Shown here: positions 45,525 to 55,135 of the stretch, one piece after another
Numbering within the stretch: position 1 is the first letter of the stretch
How the letters are laid out: every line of letters begins with the position of its first letter
Assembly: GCA_029212615.1 (NCBI GenBank)
Contig: JARGPJ010000006.1
Location: 124,375-188,374, forward strand
Direction of reading: 5' to 3'
DNA from: Verrucomicrobiales bacterium
GTDB taxonomy: Bacteria > Verrucomicrobiota > Verrucomicrobiia > Verrucomicrobiales > DEV007
DNA length: 64,000 bases
Notes under the pieces: generated by a model
The model's database searches: none
The model's input: only the letters and a program-made list of their open reading frames with translations
Told to the model about the DNA's origin: nothing
Position numbers and translations under genes: made by a program

Positions 45525-45920
45525 CTAAAACGGGATATCGTCGTCAGACTCTTTCCCGTAATCGGCCGGCGGCTCGCTAAGATGAGCCGGAGGACTGTCA
45601 GCCCCGCCAAATCCGGCACCCGGATCAGCAGGAGCACCTTGCGCTCCGCCTGCTTTTTCAAGCTTCCAGGCATTCAAATTCACGTAATATTTGCCGTTGT
45701 ACTCGTTGCCGCGGATGTCAAAATTCACCTTCACGGAATCGCCGATTGAAAGCCCGTCAGTCATTGAGGTCCTCTCTTTGACACATTCAAACTTGATCGA
45801 CTGAGGGTATTTCCCATCCTCAACTTCGACGACGAACTCACGCTTCGAAAAGCCGCTCGCAAACGTCTGGATTTCACTGATGACCTTAACGGTCCCTTCT
45901 ATCTCAAAACTCTTAGACAT
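45525..45920 (-). CDS. DUF3127 single-strand-binding-like OB-fold protein
   Basis: The 131-residue product has an N-terminal beta-rich domain (about 1-90) with the DUF3127 pattern EGTVKVISEIQTFASGFSKREFVVEVEDGKYPQSIKFECVKE and a central YNGKYYVNLNAWKLE. The domain resembles the OB fold of single-stranded DNA-binding protein. A Gly/Pro/Ala-rich linker and an acidic C-terminal tail ending DDDIPF follow, the same layout as the SSB tail that recruits partner proteins. The function may be in DNA metabolism in place of or beside SSB, but this is inference. Adjacent to the RRM gene on the same strand, with a terminator between. Confidence 0.85.
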   Translation of the reverse strand: MSKSFEIEGTVKVISEIQTFASGFSKREFVVEVEDGKYPQSIKFECVKERTSMTDGLSIGDSVKVNFDIRGNEYNGKYYVNLNAWKLEKAGGAQGAPADPGAGFGGADSPPAHLSEPPADYGKESDDDIPF

Positions 45921-45986
45921 AACCTGATAGTTTAATCGATCTTGATCGGCCCAAATGAGCCTGAACGAAAGAGGAAAATAAAATTT

Positions 45987-46418
45987 CTACTCCTCGATGA
46001 GATGGTCTGCTGAACGGGAAACCCGGCCACGACTGCCCGCATTTCGCTCGCTGATCTGAGTATTCAAGGTGCAGAAGTCGTAGACCCAGCCCACTCCGGC
46101 AAGACCGGCGGTGCACAGATAAAGAATTCCCGTGAGCCATTTGCCCATGTACATCCGGTGAACGCCCAGGTATCCAATGAACGTCAGGAGAATCCAGGCG
46201 ACGGAGTAATCGGTCGGTCCCGTCTTGTAGCGGAGCTCCGCTTTTCTCTCCATGCCAGGAATGAGAAAAAGGTCAATAATCCATCCCACGCCGAGCAGGC
46301 CGAGGGTGAAAAACCAGATCGCCCCGGTAATAGGACGACCGAAGTAAAAACGATGAGCCCCCGTAAATCCGAAAATCCAGAGGATGTATCCAATTGTTTT
46401 GCTATGTGTAGGTTCCAT
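45987..46418 (-). CDS. TM2-domain membrane protein with duplicated TM2 unit
   Basis: The 143-residue product has two TM2-type units. The first (about 7-50) is IGYILWIFGFTGAHRFYFGRPITGAIWFFTLGLLGVGWIIDLFLIP; the second (about 72-115) is AWILLTFIGYLGVHRMYMGKWLTGILYLCTAGLAGVGWVYDFC. Each has the GxHRxYxGxxxTG pattern and a trailing D. Thus four transmembrane helices in total. TM2 proteins are small membrane proteins of mostly unknown function. The gene lies between the DUF3127 gene (same strand) and the DUF1499 gene (divergent, 65 bp away). Confidence 0.85.
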   Translation of the reverse strand: MEPTHSKTIGYILWIFGFTGAHRFYFGRPITGAIWFFTLGLLGVGWIIDLFLIPGMERKAELRYKTGPTDYSVAWILLTFIGYLGVHRMYMGKWLTGILYLCTAGLAGVGWVYDFCTLNTQISERNAGSRGRVSRSADHLIEE

Positions 46419-46483
46419 TTCATGACAACCTTCGCTGGCGTAGAGACGAATACCAATTATAAAAATGTCACGCCTTTAGACCG

Positions 46484-46954
46484 ATGCCCACTTATCTCTA
46501 CGCTCTCGTCGCTGCCTTCGTCCTCCTCGATATATTCATGTTCGGTGGACTCTGGTTTTTGGCCGCCTACTCAAAAGCCAACCGCCCTGAAAACGTCGGT
46601 CGCGGGCACCTTTCTGAAGGCCCCGTGAAACCGAACTGGGTTTCCAGTGTGACGCGGGATAAAGGAAAATTGATCACCCCCTTCAACTTTTCAGGAGACC
46701 CTGACGAAGCGTGGAAGGCAGCCAAGGAAGCCGTCGCGTCACTGCCGAAAACGAAAATCGTCAGCTCCGACGAAAAATTCCTCTACGCTGAATGCAGCAG
46801 TGCTATTTTCGGCTTTGTCGATGATCTTGAGTTGCTGCTCCGGCCTCATGAAGGCCGTATCGATGTTCGCTCAGCTTCGCGCGTCGGCCATTCCGACCTC
46901 GGCGCGAACAGGCAGCGCGTCGAAAAGTTGCGTGCCCTCATTGAGCGCCGCTGA
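46484..46954 (+). CDS. DUF1499 membrane-anchored protein
   Basis: The 156-residue product has one N-terminal transmembrane helix (about 4-29) and a DUF1499 domain with PNWVSSVTRDKGKLITPF, AWKAAKEAVASLPKTKIVSSDEKFLYAECSSAIFGFVDDLELLL and RIDVRSASRVGHSDLGANRQRVEKLRA. The latter RSxSRxGxxDxGxNRxRxExxR is the family signature. Function is unknown; the protein should face the periplasm or be anchored by its N terminus. Divergent from the TM2 gene; convergent with the helicase gene 57 bp away. Confidence 0.88.
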   Translation: MPTYLYALVAAFVLLDIFMFGGLWFLAAYSKANRPENVGRGHLSEGPVKPNWVSSVTRDKGKLITPFNFSGDPDEAWKAAKEAVASLPKTKIVSSDEKFLYAECSSAIFGFVDDLELLLRPHEGRIDVRSASRVGHSDLGANRQRVEKLRALIERR

Positions 46955-47011
46955 TGCCTTCCTTTCTGAGACGACTACGCCGGAACCTTCAGCTTTCCCC
47001 GCGACCTGCCC

Positions 47012-49567
47012 TCAAATGAGCGCTGAAACGGGGCCGATCGCCCTCCACTTCAGCACGACTTCGTCGCTTTCCTCCGAGGCTTCCAGGTCGACCCCGAGCC
47101 GGACCGACCAGTCATTGAACTCCTCCTGATCGACGAGAGCCTGCTCCACCTCCCAGAACTTCCCATCGTCACTCTCGGTAAGTCGACAATGCTTCGCATT
47201 CCGGGCCTCCGGATCGAGACGAATGAGACCGTGCTCCGCGAAGTAATCCGACATCAGCGATCCCAGCTCCGCCGGTTTCATCGCCTCATCACCACCTTCC
47301 GGAATAGCGAGAGCTTCCTCCCACTGTTGTCGTGAGATTGCTTTGACGACATCAAACACCTTTGCCCGAACGAGCCGCCTGAATGCCTCCTTGTTCCGAG
47401 TGATTGGAACCTTTTTCACCGGTTCTTCCTGCGTAGAATCCACCGGCTCGAAATCAGGATCCTTGAGACGCTCCCACTCATCGAGGAGACTCGAATCGAT
47501 CCCCCGCAACATCGTTTCAAAATAAGATTCAGCTTCGAGCACCTCTTCTGTCTTCATGGACGGAGGCACGGTCTGAACGAGAACCTTAAAAACTTCGGAC
47601 AAATGCCGCAGGAGAACCGCCTCACTTCGCTCGAGCCCGTACACTTTCACGTAGTCCTCGAATGACTGCCAGTTTTCGAACATCTCACGGGCGATCGATT
47701 TCGGACGAACCGAAGCCTCCTTCGCCCAGGGATGAGTGAGCACAAACTCGTTATAAGTCGCGTAGATGAACTCCTGCCCCGGCTTGGGGTGCTCCACTTC
47801 ATCGAGCCTCTCGATTCGTTCATCGTATTCGATTCCCTCAGCCTTCATCTCAGCCATGAGTGCCGTTTTCACTTTGTCGACCTGCTTTCGAATCACCGCA
47901 GTCGGATCTTCGAGAATCGCTTCGATAAGAGAAAGAACCTGCAGGGGATACTGCGGGTCTTCGCGATCAAGTTTCGGTATCGCTTCGATGAGATAAAGTC
48001 CCAGCGCCTGGTTCAAAGAAAAATCCTCCTGAAGGTCAATATTCAGCGCGACCTTGTATGCCCCACCCCGATCTGCCTTCGGGATTATCTTGAGCACATT
48101 CCCCTCCACCAGCCCGCGGAAGAGAGAGAAAGCGCGCCGCCTCAGTTTCTTTTTGCCCGGCTCCGTCTCATGCGACGTCCGGATAATCTCACGCAAAGCG
48201 CCGCACCCGTCTTCGTGCGTCCGGCTGAGGACATTCAACAACATGCCATGATTCACCGAAAAGCTGGAACTCAGCTTCTCAGACCGGGACTCCCGCAGCT
48301 TCACAAAAGTGCTCTCGTCCCAGTTCACAAATCCCTTCTCCGGCGGCCTCTTTTTCACCGCCTTGCTTTTCTTCCCTTTATCCGCTGCCTTCTGCTCCGC
48401 CTTGATGTTATCGATAACATGCGCCGGAGCCTGAGCAACGACGTACCCGACTGAGTCGAATCCTCGACGCCCTGCGCGACCGCTGATCTGTTTGAAATCC
48501 CGCACCGCGAGCGTCTTCGTTTTTTGCCCGCCGTACTTAAAAAGCTGCGTGAAGAGAACCGTTCGAATGGGGACATTCACCCCAACCCCCAGTGTGTCCG
48601 TGCCGCAAATGACCTTGAGCAATCCCTGCTGCGCAAGCTTTTCAACCAGTACCCGGTACTTCGGAAGAAGCCCTGCATGATGAATGCCCAGTCCATGACG
48701 AAGAAGCTTCTTCATCTCTTTTCCGTAGGGGCTCCGGAAATCCGCCTCGACAAGATGAGAGGAAATCACTTCCTTCTCCTCCTTTGTGCAAAAATTCCGG
48801 CTCATCAGATTCTGTGCTGTTTTCGCACAGGAAAGCTGCGTGAAATGGACCAGATAAATCGGCGCACGATCCGCCTCGACGAGCTCCTCGACTTTTTCCT
48901 CGAGCATCGTGGTGCTGTACTCGTACTCAAGCGGGACGGGACGATCTTCCGACTTCACAAGAACGGTCGGCCTTCCATTCAATTCCGTGAGGCCCTCCTC
49001 AAAGAGTCCAGTCTCGCCCAGAGTTGCCGACATGAGGAGAAAGCGCGCCTGCGGCAAAGTCAGCAGGGGAACCTGCCAGGCGACACCGCGTTCGTGATCC
49101 GAGTAGTAATGAAACTCATCCATGATCACTTCATCAACCTTCGCCTGATCGCCTTCGCGGAGTGCCAGATTCGATAAGATTTCCGCAGTACAGCAAATGA
49201 CCGGAGCATCGGGGTTCACTGTCGCATCACCGGTAATCATGCCCACATTCTCCGGACCAAACACCTGACATAGCGACAGAAACTTTTCGTTCGCGAGCGC
49301 CTTGACCGGTACCGTGTAAAAGGAACGCAGCCCGAGGCAGATCGAGCGATACTGCAGAGCCTGAGCAACAAGCGACTTCCCTGACCCGGTTGGCGTATTG
49401 AGAATCACATTATTCCCTGCAAAAAGCTCAAGAACAGCTTCCTCCTGATGATCATAGGGCTCAATCCCGCTCTCGACGAGATTGCCGAGAAACGCATCGA
49501 GAACTTCGTCGTTTGAAAGAGTGGGTGAACCCGGTTCAGGTAGAGGCAAAGGCATCGCTCTACCCAT
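47012..49567 (-). CDS. Ski2-like DEAD/DEAH-box RNA helicase with DUF3516
   Basis: An 851-residue helicase. Motifs in order: Walker A TPTGSGKS (about 58-65), DEFH (MDEFHYYSD, about 149-157), MSATLGE (about 178-184), and the RecA2 motif [14 protein letters not shown] (about 356-367). The C-terminal half matches the DUF3516 region of Ski2/Mtr4-type bacterial helicases ([20 protein letters not shown] ... [36 protein letters not shown]). These enzymes unwind or remodel RNA with ATP in the cytosol. Between motif VI and DUF3516 is a Lys-rich linker (about 388-410). It follows the convergent DUF1499 gene; the small basic protein gene is divergent. Confidence 0.9.
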   Translation of the reverse strand: MGRAMPLPLPEPGSPTLSNDEVLDAFLGNLVESGIEPYDHQEEAVLELFAGNNVILNTPTGSGKSLVAQALQYRSICLGLRSFYTVPVKALANEKFLSLCQVFGPENVGMITGDATVNPDAPVICCTAEILSNLALREGDQAKVDEVIMDEFHYYSDHERGVAWQVPLLTLPQARFLLMSATLGETGLFEEGLTELNGRPTVLVKSEDRPVPLEYEYSTTMLEEKVEELVEADRAPIYLVHFTQLSCAKTAQNLMSRNFCTKEEKEVISSHLVEADFRSPYGKEMKKLLRHGLGIHHAGLLPKYRVLVEKLAQQGLLKVICGTDTLGVGVNVPIRTVLFTQLFKYGGQKTKTLAVRDFKQISGRAGRRGFDSVGYVVAQAPAHVIDNIKAEQKAADKGKKSKAVKKRPPEKGFVNWDESTFVKLRESRSEKLSSSFSVNHGMLLNVLSRTHEDGCGALREIIRTSHETEPGKKKLRRRAFSLFRGLVEGNVLKIIPKADRGGAYKVALNIDLQEDFSLNQALGLYLIEAIPKLDREDPQYPLQVLSLIEAILEDPTAVIRKQVDKVKTALMAEMKAEGIEYDERIERLDEVEHPKPGQEFIYATYNEFVLTHPWAKEASVRPKSIAREMFENWQSFEDYVKVYGLERSEAVLLRHLSEVFKVLVQTVPPSMKTEEVLEAESYFETMLRGIDSSLLDEWERLKDPDFEPVDSTQEEPVKKVPITRNKEAFRRLVRAKVFDVVKAISRQQWEEALAIPEGGDEAMKPAELGSLMSDYFAEHGLIRLDPEARNAKHCRLTESDDGKFWEVEQALVDQEEFNDWSVRLGVDLEASEESDEVVLKWRAIGPVSALI

Positions 49568-49717
49568 AAGGCCAATCCTGCGGGATAGAAAGGGACGGAA
49601 GAAACGAAACGCCCCTCACCGGCATTTGGCCGGCTCCCCCCCTCTTTCATCGGGACAAGCGGTAAATTTCATGAAACAATCACCGGGGCAACGCATCCGG
49701 GAACGAAGGTTTTAAGC

Positions 49718-49999
49718 ATGGCAAAGAAGCGCAAAGTATCGGACGAAGAATTGACGGGGACCGCCCTCCTCAAGGAAACGACAAGACGTATTCGACTCGC
49801 CCGGACCTACTGGGACGCCCACAAAAACGGAGCCTGCCGCATGGAGCGGGAGCGCGCCCTGAAACTCTACGAGCGCCTCTCCAAAGCGGAGAAAGAGAAG
49901 ATCCCGCAAGTCCTCCGCGTCTGGCTTCGCTACCGGAGCGAAAAATATTTCGGCGAACACCGCACTCCTCCGGGGAGCGGGCGGAAAAGGAAAAAATAA
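49718..49999 (+). CDS. Small basic protein, unknown function
   Basis: A 93-residue Lys/Arg-rich protein with no membrane segment. It is probably helical (ELTGTALLKETTRRIRLARTYWDAHKNGACRMERERALKLYERLSKAEKEKIPQVLRVWLRYRSEKYFG), with a basic C terminus (GSGRKRKK) that suggests nucleic-acid binding. No family is recognised. The ATG at 49718 follows a GAAGG-like sequence (CGAAGGTTTTAAGC) at a suitable distance. It stands alone, divergent from the helicase by about 150 bp; the opposite flank holds a sulfatase gene on the minus strand. Confidence 0.7.
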   Translation: MAKKRKVSDEELTGTALLKETTRRIRLARTYWDAHKNGACRMERERALKLYERLSKAEKEKIPQVLRVWLRYRSEKYFGEHRTPPGSGRKRKK

Positions 50000-50127
50000 C
50001 GACCGCAAAAGGTTCTCGCCGAAAAGTGCCGCGACCCGGACTCGCTGTCGCAATGCCTCTCAGCCCGGGCAACCCGACCCTGTCAGGTCGAGGGCTCAAC
50101 CCTGTTCAATCGCCGCCCTCCCCAAGG

Positions 50128-51621
50128 CTATTCGGCGAGGGCATCGAGCACCGGAATCTTGAACTCCGCTGAAGGAACCCGCTCTGATTTCATGAGTCCT
50201 TCGATCGTAGCAAGCACCCCGGGATTCTCTGCTGCCACGTTTGTGCTTTCCGAAGGGTCCGTCTCAAGATTGAAGAGTTGAATCTCAAGCGGATTCTTGT
50301 TCCCTTTCTTCAGGAGATCGCGGCGAATTCCCTTCCATTGATGCCCCAGCCAGACGGCTTGCTGTCCGCCGTATCCGGTGAATTCACGATAGAGAAACTC
50401 CCGTTCCCCCTGGTCTTCCCCCAAAAGGGTTGGAGCTATACTGATTCCGCTGACCTCATCAGGCACTTCTGATTCGGCATCGATCAGCTCCAGCAGAGTC
50501 GGCAGCCAGTCCTCGAACCCGGTCACAAAATGGCTCACGCTTCCGGCCTCCACTCTGCCGGGCCACTTCACGATCTGCGGGACCCGGATCCCTCCTTCAT
50601 AAAGATCCCCTTTGAGTCCACGAAGTTCCCCGACACTGGCAAAAAATTCATAATCCACCTCCTCACCAAGATGGGTCGTGCCGTTATCGGAAGTAAAAAC
50701 AACGATCGTATTCTCGGTCAGCCCCAACTCCTCAATGAGATCCAATACTTTACCCACGTAGGTATCCAGCCGCGTGATCATTGCCGCGTAGGCCGCACGA
50801 GGGGTGAAATGCGGAGTGTAGCCATAGCCCCCTTCCCGGGTGAACGGCGGATCATTCCATTTCTCTTCCAGATAAGGCTCGAGATGCTCATCCGGAACAT
50901 GCAGCGCAACGTGTGGAATCAAACTCGGATAATAGAGAAAGAAGGGGCGGTCTTTGTTTTCCCTGATGAACGCCAATGCCTCATCATTAATGTGATCAGA
51001 GGCATAGTCCTGACCCTTGAAAATCTCGTAGCTGGCGGCATCACCGGGATCCGCCCCTTTCTCCAGCCCCCCATGCCCGGGAACCGGAGGATCGTTCTTG
51101 AGAACAAATTTTTCCTCATTGTCCCAAAGTGTTTCCGGGTAGTAGGAGTGCGCATGACTCTGGCAGTTATACCCAAAAAAGCGGTCAAAACCCTGTCGAT
51201 GCGGATTCCCTTCCGACCAGATATTGCCCAGTCCCCATTTACCGAAGGCGCCGCTGACATAGCCTTCGGAATCGAGAAGCTCCGCGATCGTGACTTCGCC
51301 GGAAGAGATCGGGAACTGGCCTTCCGGTTCAAATCCACCACGATTGGTCCGCACCTCGGCAAACCCGGGATGCTTCCCCGTCATGAGGACACAGCGCGAA
51401 GGCGCACAGACGGCGTTGCCTGAGTAGGCCCGCGTGAATCGCATCCCTTCGGCCGCCAACCGGTCAATCCTCGGCGTTTTGATCTTCGTCTGCCCGTAAC
51501 AACCCAGTTCACGAAATCCGAGGTCATCCGCGAGAATAAAAACCACATTGGGCTTCCCGGCACCGGAAAGAGGAAAAGAGAGACCAAGAGCGAAGACAGC
51601 GGAAATCCATCGAAACATCAT
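50128..51621 (-). CDS. Sulfatase (formylglycine type), secreted
   Basis: The start at ATG 51621 (or 51618) is placed directly before the signal peptide (MMFRWISAVFALGLSFPLSG); the reading open to 51777 lacks signal character. The 497-residue product has NVVFILADDLGFRELGCYG, the signature CAPSRCVLMTGK with formylglycine Cys72, GKWGLGNIWSEG (KWHLG-type, with Gly instead of His) and FTSDNGTTHLGEEVD. The KWGLG change at a usually histidine-containing segment is worth noting. Substrate unknown. Its start faces the CvfB-like gene, divergent and 134 bp away. Confidence 0.9.
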   Translation of the reverse strand: MMFRWISAVFALGLSFPLSGAGKPNVVFILADDLGFRELGCYGQTKIKTPRIDRLAAEGMRFTRAYSGNAVCAPSRCVLMTGKHPGFAEVRTNRGGFEPEGQFPISSGEVTIAELLDSEGYVSGAFGKWGLGNIWSEGNPHRQGFDRFFGYNCQSHAHSYYPETLWDNEEKFVLKNDPPVPGHGGLEKGADPGDAASYEIFKGQDYASDHINDEALAFIRENKDRPFFLYYPSLIPHVALHVPDEHLEPYLEEKWNDPPFTREGGYGYTPHFTPRAAYAAMITRLDTYVGKVLDLIEELGLTENTIVVFTSDNGTTHLGEEVDYEFFASVGELRGLKGDLYEGGIRVPQIVKWPGRVEAGSVSHFVTGFEDWLPTLLELIDAESEVPDEVSGISIAPTLLGEDQGEREFLYREFTGYGGQQAVWLGHQWKGIRRDLLKKGNKNPLEIQLFNLETDPSESTNVAAENPGVLATIEGLMKSERVPSAEFKIPVLDALAE

Positions 51622-51755
51622 GAGGCGATTCAAGCGAAAGGTATGGACCGGGTAAAGGCTCATACAACCGGAATGATGCCACCTTCGACCTTCCGGCGCG
51701 CTCTCAACCGAATCCACGACCTTGCGTGGCGGGAGCGATCCGCCTATGATGATCA

Positions 51756-52598
51756 ATGGCCCGACTCGGCAAAACAAACACCCTTCCTATCGTCCGCGAT
51801 TCCGACTTCGGGTTCTATCTCGATGGCGGCGAACTGGGAGACATTCTCCTTCCCAATGCTGAAGTTCCTCAAGGGGTTGAACAGGGCGACGAAGTCGAAG
51901 TGTTTGTCAGTCGCGATTCCGAAGACCGCATCGTCGCCACGGTGCAGAAACCCTTCGTCGAAGTGGGTCAGTTTGCAGCGCTTGAGGTGATGTCGATTAA
52001 TTCGAACATCGGGGCTTTTCTCAACTGGGGACTGAGCAAAGACCTCCTCCTGCCCTTTCGGGAACAACCCTTTCGCGTCCGCGTCGGACAACTCGCCCTC
52101 GTCTACGTCATGGTCGATGAAGTATCGAACCGGATCGTTGCCACCCTGCGAACCAACCGCTTCCTCGACAAGACGCGCGCCAACTACCAGACCGGCGAGC
52201 CCGTCACCTTCATCATTCAGGAGCGCACTCCGCTCGGCTACATGGCAATCGTGAATCAGGAGCACCGGGGACTCCTCCACGAAAGTCGCATTACCCGGCC
52301 CCTCAAAATCGGTGAAACCTTCGAAGGCTTCATCGCAGAAATGAAAGACGGGGGTAAAATCGACCTCTCCCTCGAACAGGTTGGCTACGGAAGGGTCACC
52401 GGACTGAGCGGACTGATCCTTGAAAAACTGGAGCAAAACGACGGTCACCTCATGGTGAGCGACAAAAGCTCCCCCGAAGAGATCCGGCGAATGTTTCAGA
52501 CGAGTAAGAAGGCCTTCAAGCAGGCGCTTGGAGCACTCTATCGGAAACGACTCATTGAAATGAAAGACGGCTCAATCTCTCTTCTGAAAAAATCTTAG
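51756..52598 (+). CDS. S1-like RNA-binding protein of the CvfB/YitL family
   Basis: The 280-residue product has the CvfB arrangement: an N-terminal S1-like domain (LGKTNTLPIVRDSDFGFYLDGGELGDILLP), a second (GAFLNWGLSKDLLLPFRE), a third (GYMAIVNQEHRGLLHESRI ... GKIDLSLEQVGYGRV), and a C-terminal winged-helix-like part (SSPEEIRRMFQTSKKAFKQALGALYRKRLIEM, about 232-265). CvfB influences virulence-factor expression in staphylococci and binds RNA; the exact role here is unknown. The cytosolic protein starts with ATG at 51756. It diverges from the sulfatase and is followed 9 bp later by the secreted hydrolase gene. Confidence 0.88.
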   Translation: MARLGKTNTLPIVRDSDFGFYLDGGELGDILLPNAEVPQGVEQGDEVEVFVSRDSEDRIVATVQKPFVEVGQFAALEVMSINSNIGAFLNWGLSKDLLLPFREQPFRVRVGQLALVYVMVDEVSNRIVATLRTNRFLDKTRANYQTGEPVTFIIQERTPLGYMAIVNQEHRGLLHESRITRPLKIGETFEGFIAEMKDGGKIDLSLEQVGYGRVTGLSGLILEKLEQNDGHLMVSDKSSPEEIRRMFQTSKKAFKQALGALYRKRLIEMKDGSISLLKKS

Positions 52599-52607
52599 CA
52601 CTGACAA

Positions 52608-53663
52608 ATGATGAAAAACGCCCCCGTGTTTTCAACCCTCCTCATCCTCGCTACAGCGATAGCCCCCTCCCGGGCAGACGATCTCGAATTTGAAGATCCC
52701 GATCCTAAAATCTACCAGCTTTCCGCCCGGGCCAGCGAACTGGATCCGCGCGCGAAGTCGCATCCTGAAATCAACTTTGTCTTCGAAAACGAAAACGGGA
52801 AACCGGCAGACCTCGAGAACGCTTCCGTCGATACCTCGGTAAAACCGCGCGGTAAACTCGTGATCTGGCTCATGAGTCACAATGGAGAACTCTTCAAACG
52901 ACTGAACAGCTACGGATTGCACGCAATCCAACCCCACTATGCGAACAAATGGTTCAGCATCATCTGTCAGGACAAGCCGGTCGGCCCGCATTGTCGTGGC
53001 AACGTCAGGCTCGAAGCGGCCACCGGCGAAGACTTCAGCGATGAGGTGAGCATTCCCGGGCCCGACGGCATGATGGAGCGCAGCTACCAGTTCGTGAAAT
53101 GGCTCGCCACGGAAAACCCGGAAGGGAAATGGGACTACTTTCTCAGCGACGACGGAAAAGGGCTGCGTTGGGAAGACATCATCGTGTCAGGATCCTCTCA
53201 CGGATCCACTACCGCGACCCGCTTTTCCAAACACGTCAAAGTGAGCCGTGTCGTCGCCCTCTGCGGCCCCCGGGACAATTATCAAACCTGGCAGAGCCTT
53301 CCCTCGGCGACTCCGTCGAACCGCATTTTCGGATTCTCTCACGTTCTCGACGGAGGATGGAAAGCCGACCACTACTGCCGTTCCTGGGAGATGCTCGGAC
53401 TTCACGAACATGGGCGAATTGTCAATGTCGACGAAACCGAAGCGCCCTATGAAAATACCCGGCGGCTCATCACTGACTTTGACGTCAAGGGCAACGAAAA
53501 GACCGCTCACAGCTCCGTCAGTCCGGGCAAAAATTCAGCCAAAGATGCCGACGGCAATTTTCTCCACGAAGATGTCTGGCGCTACCTCTACACGCATCCC
53601 GTTGAGGAAACCGGAGAAGCCGTTCCACAGGACGACGACTGCCTCAAAGACCAAGTGCAGTAG
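52608..53663 (+). CDS. Secreted alpha/beta hydrolase-fold protein (putative esterase)
   Basis: A 351-residue protein with a signal peptide (MMKNAPVFSTLLILATAIAPSRA-D). Its middle holds GSSHGS within IIVSGSSHGSTTATRFS (about 195-211), fitting the G-x-S-x-G nucleophile elbow, and further on CGPRDNYQTWQSLP and the late HEDVWRYLYTHP with a candidate His. The pattern fits a secreted alpha/beta hydrolase of the type found in marine polysaccharide degraders. The substrate is not readable; an ester on a polysaccharide is one option. It lies 9 bp downstream of the CvfB-like gene and 50 bp upstream of the nitroreductase gene, so perhaps co-transcribed. Confidence 0.75.
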   Translation: MMKNAPVFSTLLILATAIAPSRADDLEFEDPDPKIYQLSARASELDPRAKSHPEINFVFENENGKPADLENASVDTSVKPRGKLVIWLMSHNGELFKRLNSYGLHAIQPHYANKWFSIICQDKPVGPHCRGNVRLEAATGEDFSDEVSIPGPDGMMERSYQFVKWLATENPEGKWDYFLSDDGKGLRWEDIIVSGSSHGSTTATRFSKHVKVSRVVALCGPRDNYQTWQSLPSATPSNRIFGFSHVLDGGWKADHYCRSWEMLGLHEHGRIVNVDETEAPYENTRRLITDFDVKGNEKTAHSSVSPGKNSAKDADGNFLHEDVWRYLYTHPVEETGEAVPQDDDCLKDQVQ

Positions 53664-53712
53664 AAGCCGGTTGTCGATACCACGGACCCGCGATAGGGTC
53701 CGCCACGATTTC

Positions 53713-54345
53713 ATGAGTGACGAAGAACCTCCACAGCCCCCCCTCGATGCCATGTCTTTGCGGCTCGCCGCCGCGAACGCCCTGATCCGGCGCCGGCGTA
53801 CCATCAAGCCGGTCGACATGTCAGAAAAGCCGGTCGAACCGAAAGTGCTCGCCGCGATCCTTGAAAACGGCAACTGGGCCCCGACCCACGGGGCCACCGA
53901 GCCCTGGCGCTTCTTTGTCTTCACCGGCGAAGGCCGCCAACGCCTAGCTGAATTCTGCCAAACCCTTTACCGGAAAGTGACGCCGGAAGATCAGGTTCGA
54001 CCTGAAAAGCTGGAAAAGCTCGGTCAGCAACCACTCCTCGCACCCGTCGTGATCGGACTGGGCATGAAGCGGCAGGACATTGAAAAAATTCCGGAGATCG
54101 AAGAAATCGAAGCGGTCGCCTGTGCGGTCCAGAACATGCACCTGACTGCCTCAGCTCTCGGCATGGCCGCCTTCTGGTCTTCTCCCCCTATTTCCTACAC
54201 CGATGAAATGCGTGAATGGCTTGGCTTGACCGACCCCCGCGACAAATGCCTCGGTTTTTTCTACCTCGGCTGGCCAACATCAGAGGAATGGCCGGAAAGC
54301 AAACGGGGGGATATCATGGAAAAAGTGACCCTGGTGCCCAAATAA
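53713..54345 (+). CDS. Nitroreductase-family FMN oxidoreductase
   Basis: The 210-residue product begins at ATG 53713 (MSDEEPPQPPLDAM). It has the nitroreductase pattern RRTIKPVDMSEKPVEPKVLAAILENGNWAPTHGATEPWRFFVFTG near the N terminus (RRT and NWAPTH bind FMN phosphate) and AVACAVQNMHLTASALGMAAFWSSP (the dimer helix and FMN ring contact). The longer upstream open reading is the frame of the preceding gene and is not used. Members reduce nitro groups or quinones with NAD(P)H, and some act in flavin metabolism. It could in principle supply reduced flavin, but a link to the distant SsuD gene is not supported. It lies 17 bp before queE. Confidence 0.85.
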   Translation: MSDEEPPQPPLDAMSLRLAAANALIRRRRTIKPVDMSEKPVEPKVLAAILENGNWAPTHGATEPWRFFVFTGEGRQRLAEFCQTLYRKVTPEDQVRPEKLEKLGQQPLLAPVVIGLGMKRQDIEKIPEIEEIEAVACAVQNMHLTASALGMAAFWSSPPISYTDEMREWLGLTDPRDKCLGFFYLGWPTSEEWPESKRGDIMEKVTLVPK

Positions 54346-54362
54346 GCAGGGCGGATGCGACG

Positions 54363-55088
54363 ATGAAACTGGCCCGGATGCCGGATGGGAGTCCGGAAAT
54401 ATTTTATACCCTTCAGGGGGAAGGAAGAAACACAGGGCGGCCTTCTGTTTTCATCCGCTCATCTCTCTGCAATCTCCATTGCCGCTGGTGCGACACCGAC
54501 TACACCTGGAACTGGGAAGGCACTGACTTCGTTCACGAAAGCGGCCGAAAATATCGCCGTGAAGAGCAGATTTTAGATTGTACAATCGAAGAAATCTGCG
54601 ATGAAGTAAGTCGTTTTCCCTGCATCAACTACGTTCTCACAGGCGGGGAGCCACTCATCCAGGAAAAGGCATGGAGCGACTTGATGGAGTTACTCCCGGG
54701 CCATTTCGAAATCGAAACGAACGGCACCCTCCTGCCGTCCGAACCTTTTCTCCAACGAATTGACCAGATCAACGTGTCGCCGAAACTGAAAAATTCAGGC
54801 ATCGAAGCCTCGCTTCGCTCAAAGCCGGATGTGCTTAGATCACTCGCCGCGACGGGAAAAGCCGACTTCAAGTTTGTCGTCGGCAGCGCGGAAGATTTCG
54901 ACGAGATTCAAACACTCTCCGGATCCGCTGAAATTCCTGCCGCCCATATTTTCCTCATGCCGAAAGCGAACTCCGTCGCAGAGCTGGAAGCCAACCAGGG
55001 CTTCGTCGCGGAATTGGCTCAGGAGCACGGACTCAACTACTCCGACCGGCTTCACCTCCGCCTTTTCGGGGCGAAGCGCGGGGTCTAG
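54363..55088 (+). CDS. queE: 7-carboxy-7-deazaguanine synthase QueE
   Basis: The 241-residue product begins MKLARMPDGSPEIFYTLQGEG and carries the radical-SAM cluster motif CNLHCRWC (Cys36, Cys40, Cys43; CX3CX2C). Further features are TGGEPLIQ (SAM contacts) and INVSPKLKNSG. QueE converts 6-carboxy-tetrahydropterin to 7-carboxy-7-deazaguanine in queuosine biosynthesis, with Mg. No queC, queD or queF gene lies nearby, so the pathway genes are scattered. The ATG at 54363 follows the nitroreductase by 17 bp. Length matches the family. Confidence 0.93.
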   Translation: MKLARMPDGSPEIFYTLQGEGRNTGRPSVFIRSSLCNLHCRWCDTDYTWNWEGTDFVHESGRKYRREEQILDCTIEEICDEVSRFPCINYVLTGGEPLIQEKAWSDLMELLPGHFEIETNGTLLPSEPFLQRIDQINVSPKLKNSGIEASLRSKPDVLRSLAATGKADFKFVVGSAEDFDEIQTLSGSAEIPAAHIFLMPKANSVAELEANQGFVAELAQEHGLNYSDRLHLRLFGAKRGV

Positions 55089-55135
55089 AGCGGCCTGTTC
55101 TTTTGCAGAATGAGAAAAGGATAAAGAAAGAAGAA

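Noticed and set aside
53713..54345. Nitroreductase as flavin reductase partner of the SsuD-like enzyme
   Set aside because: It is about 20 kb away in an unrelated gene group; only the need for FMNH2 suggested it.
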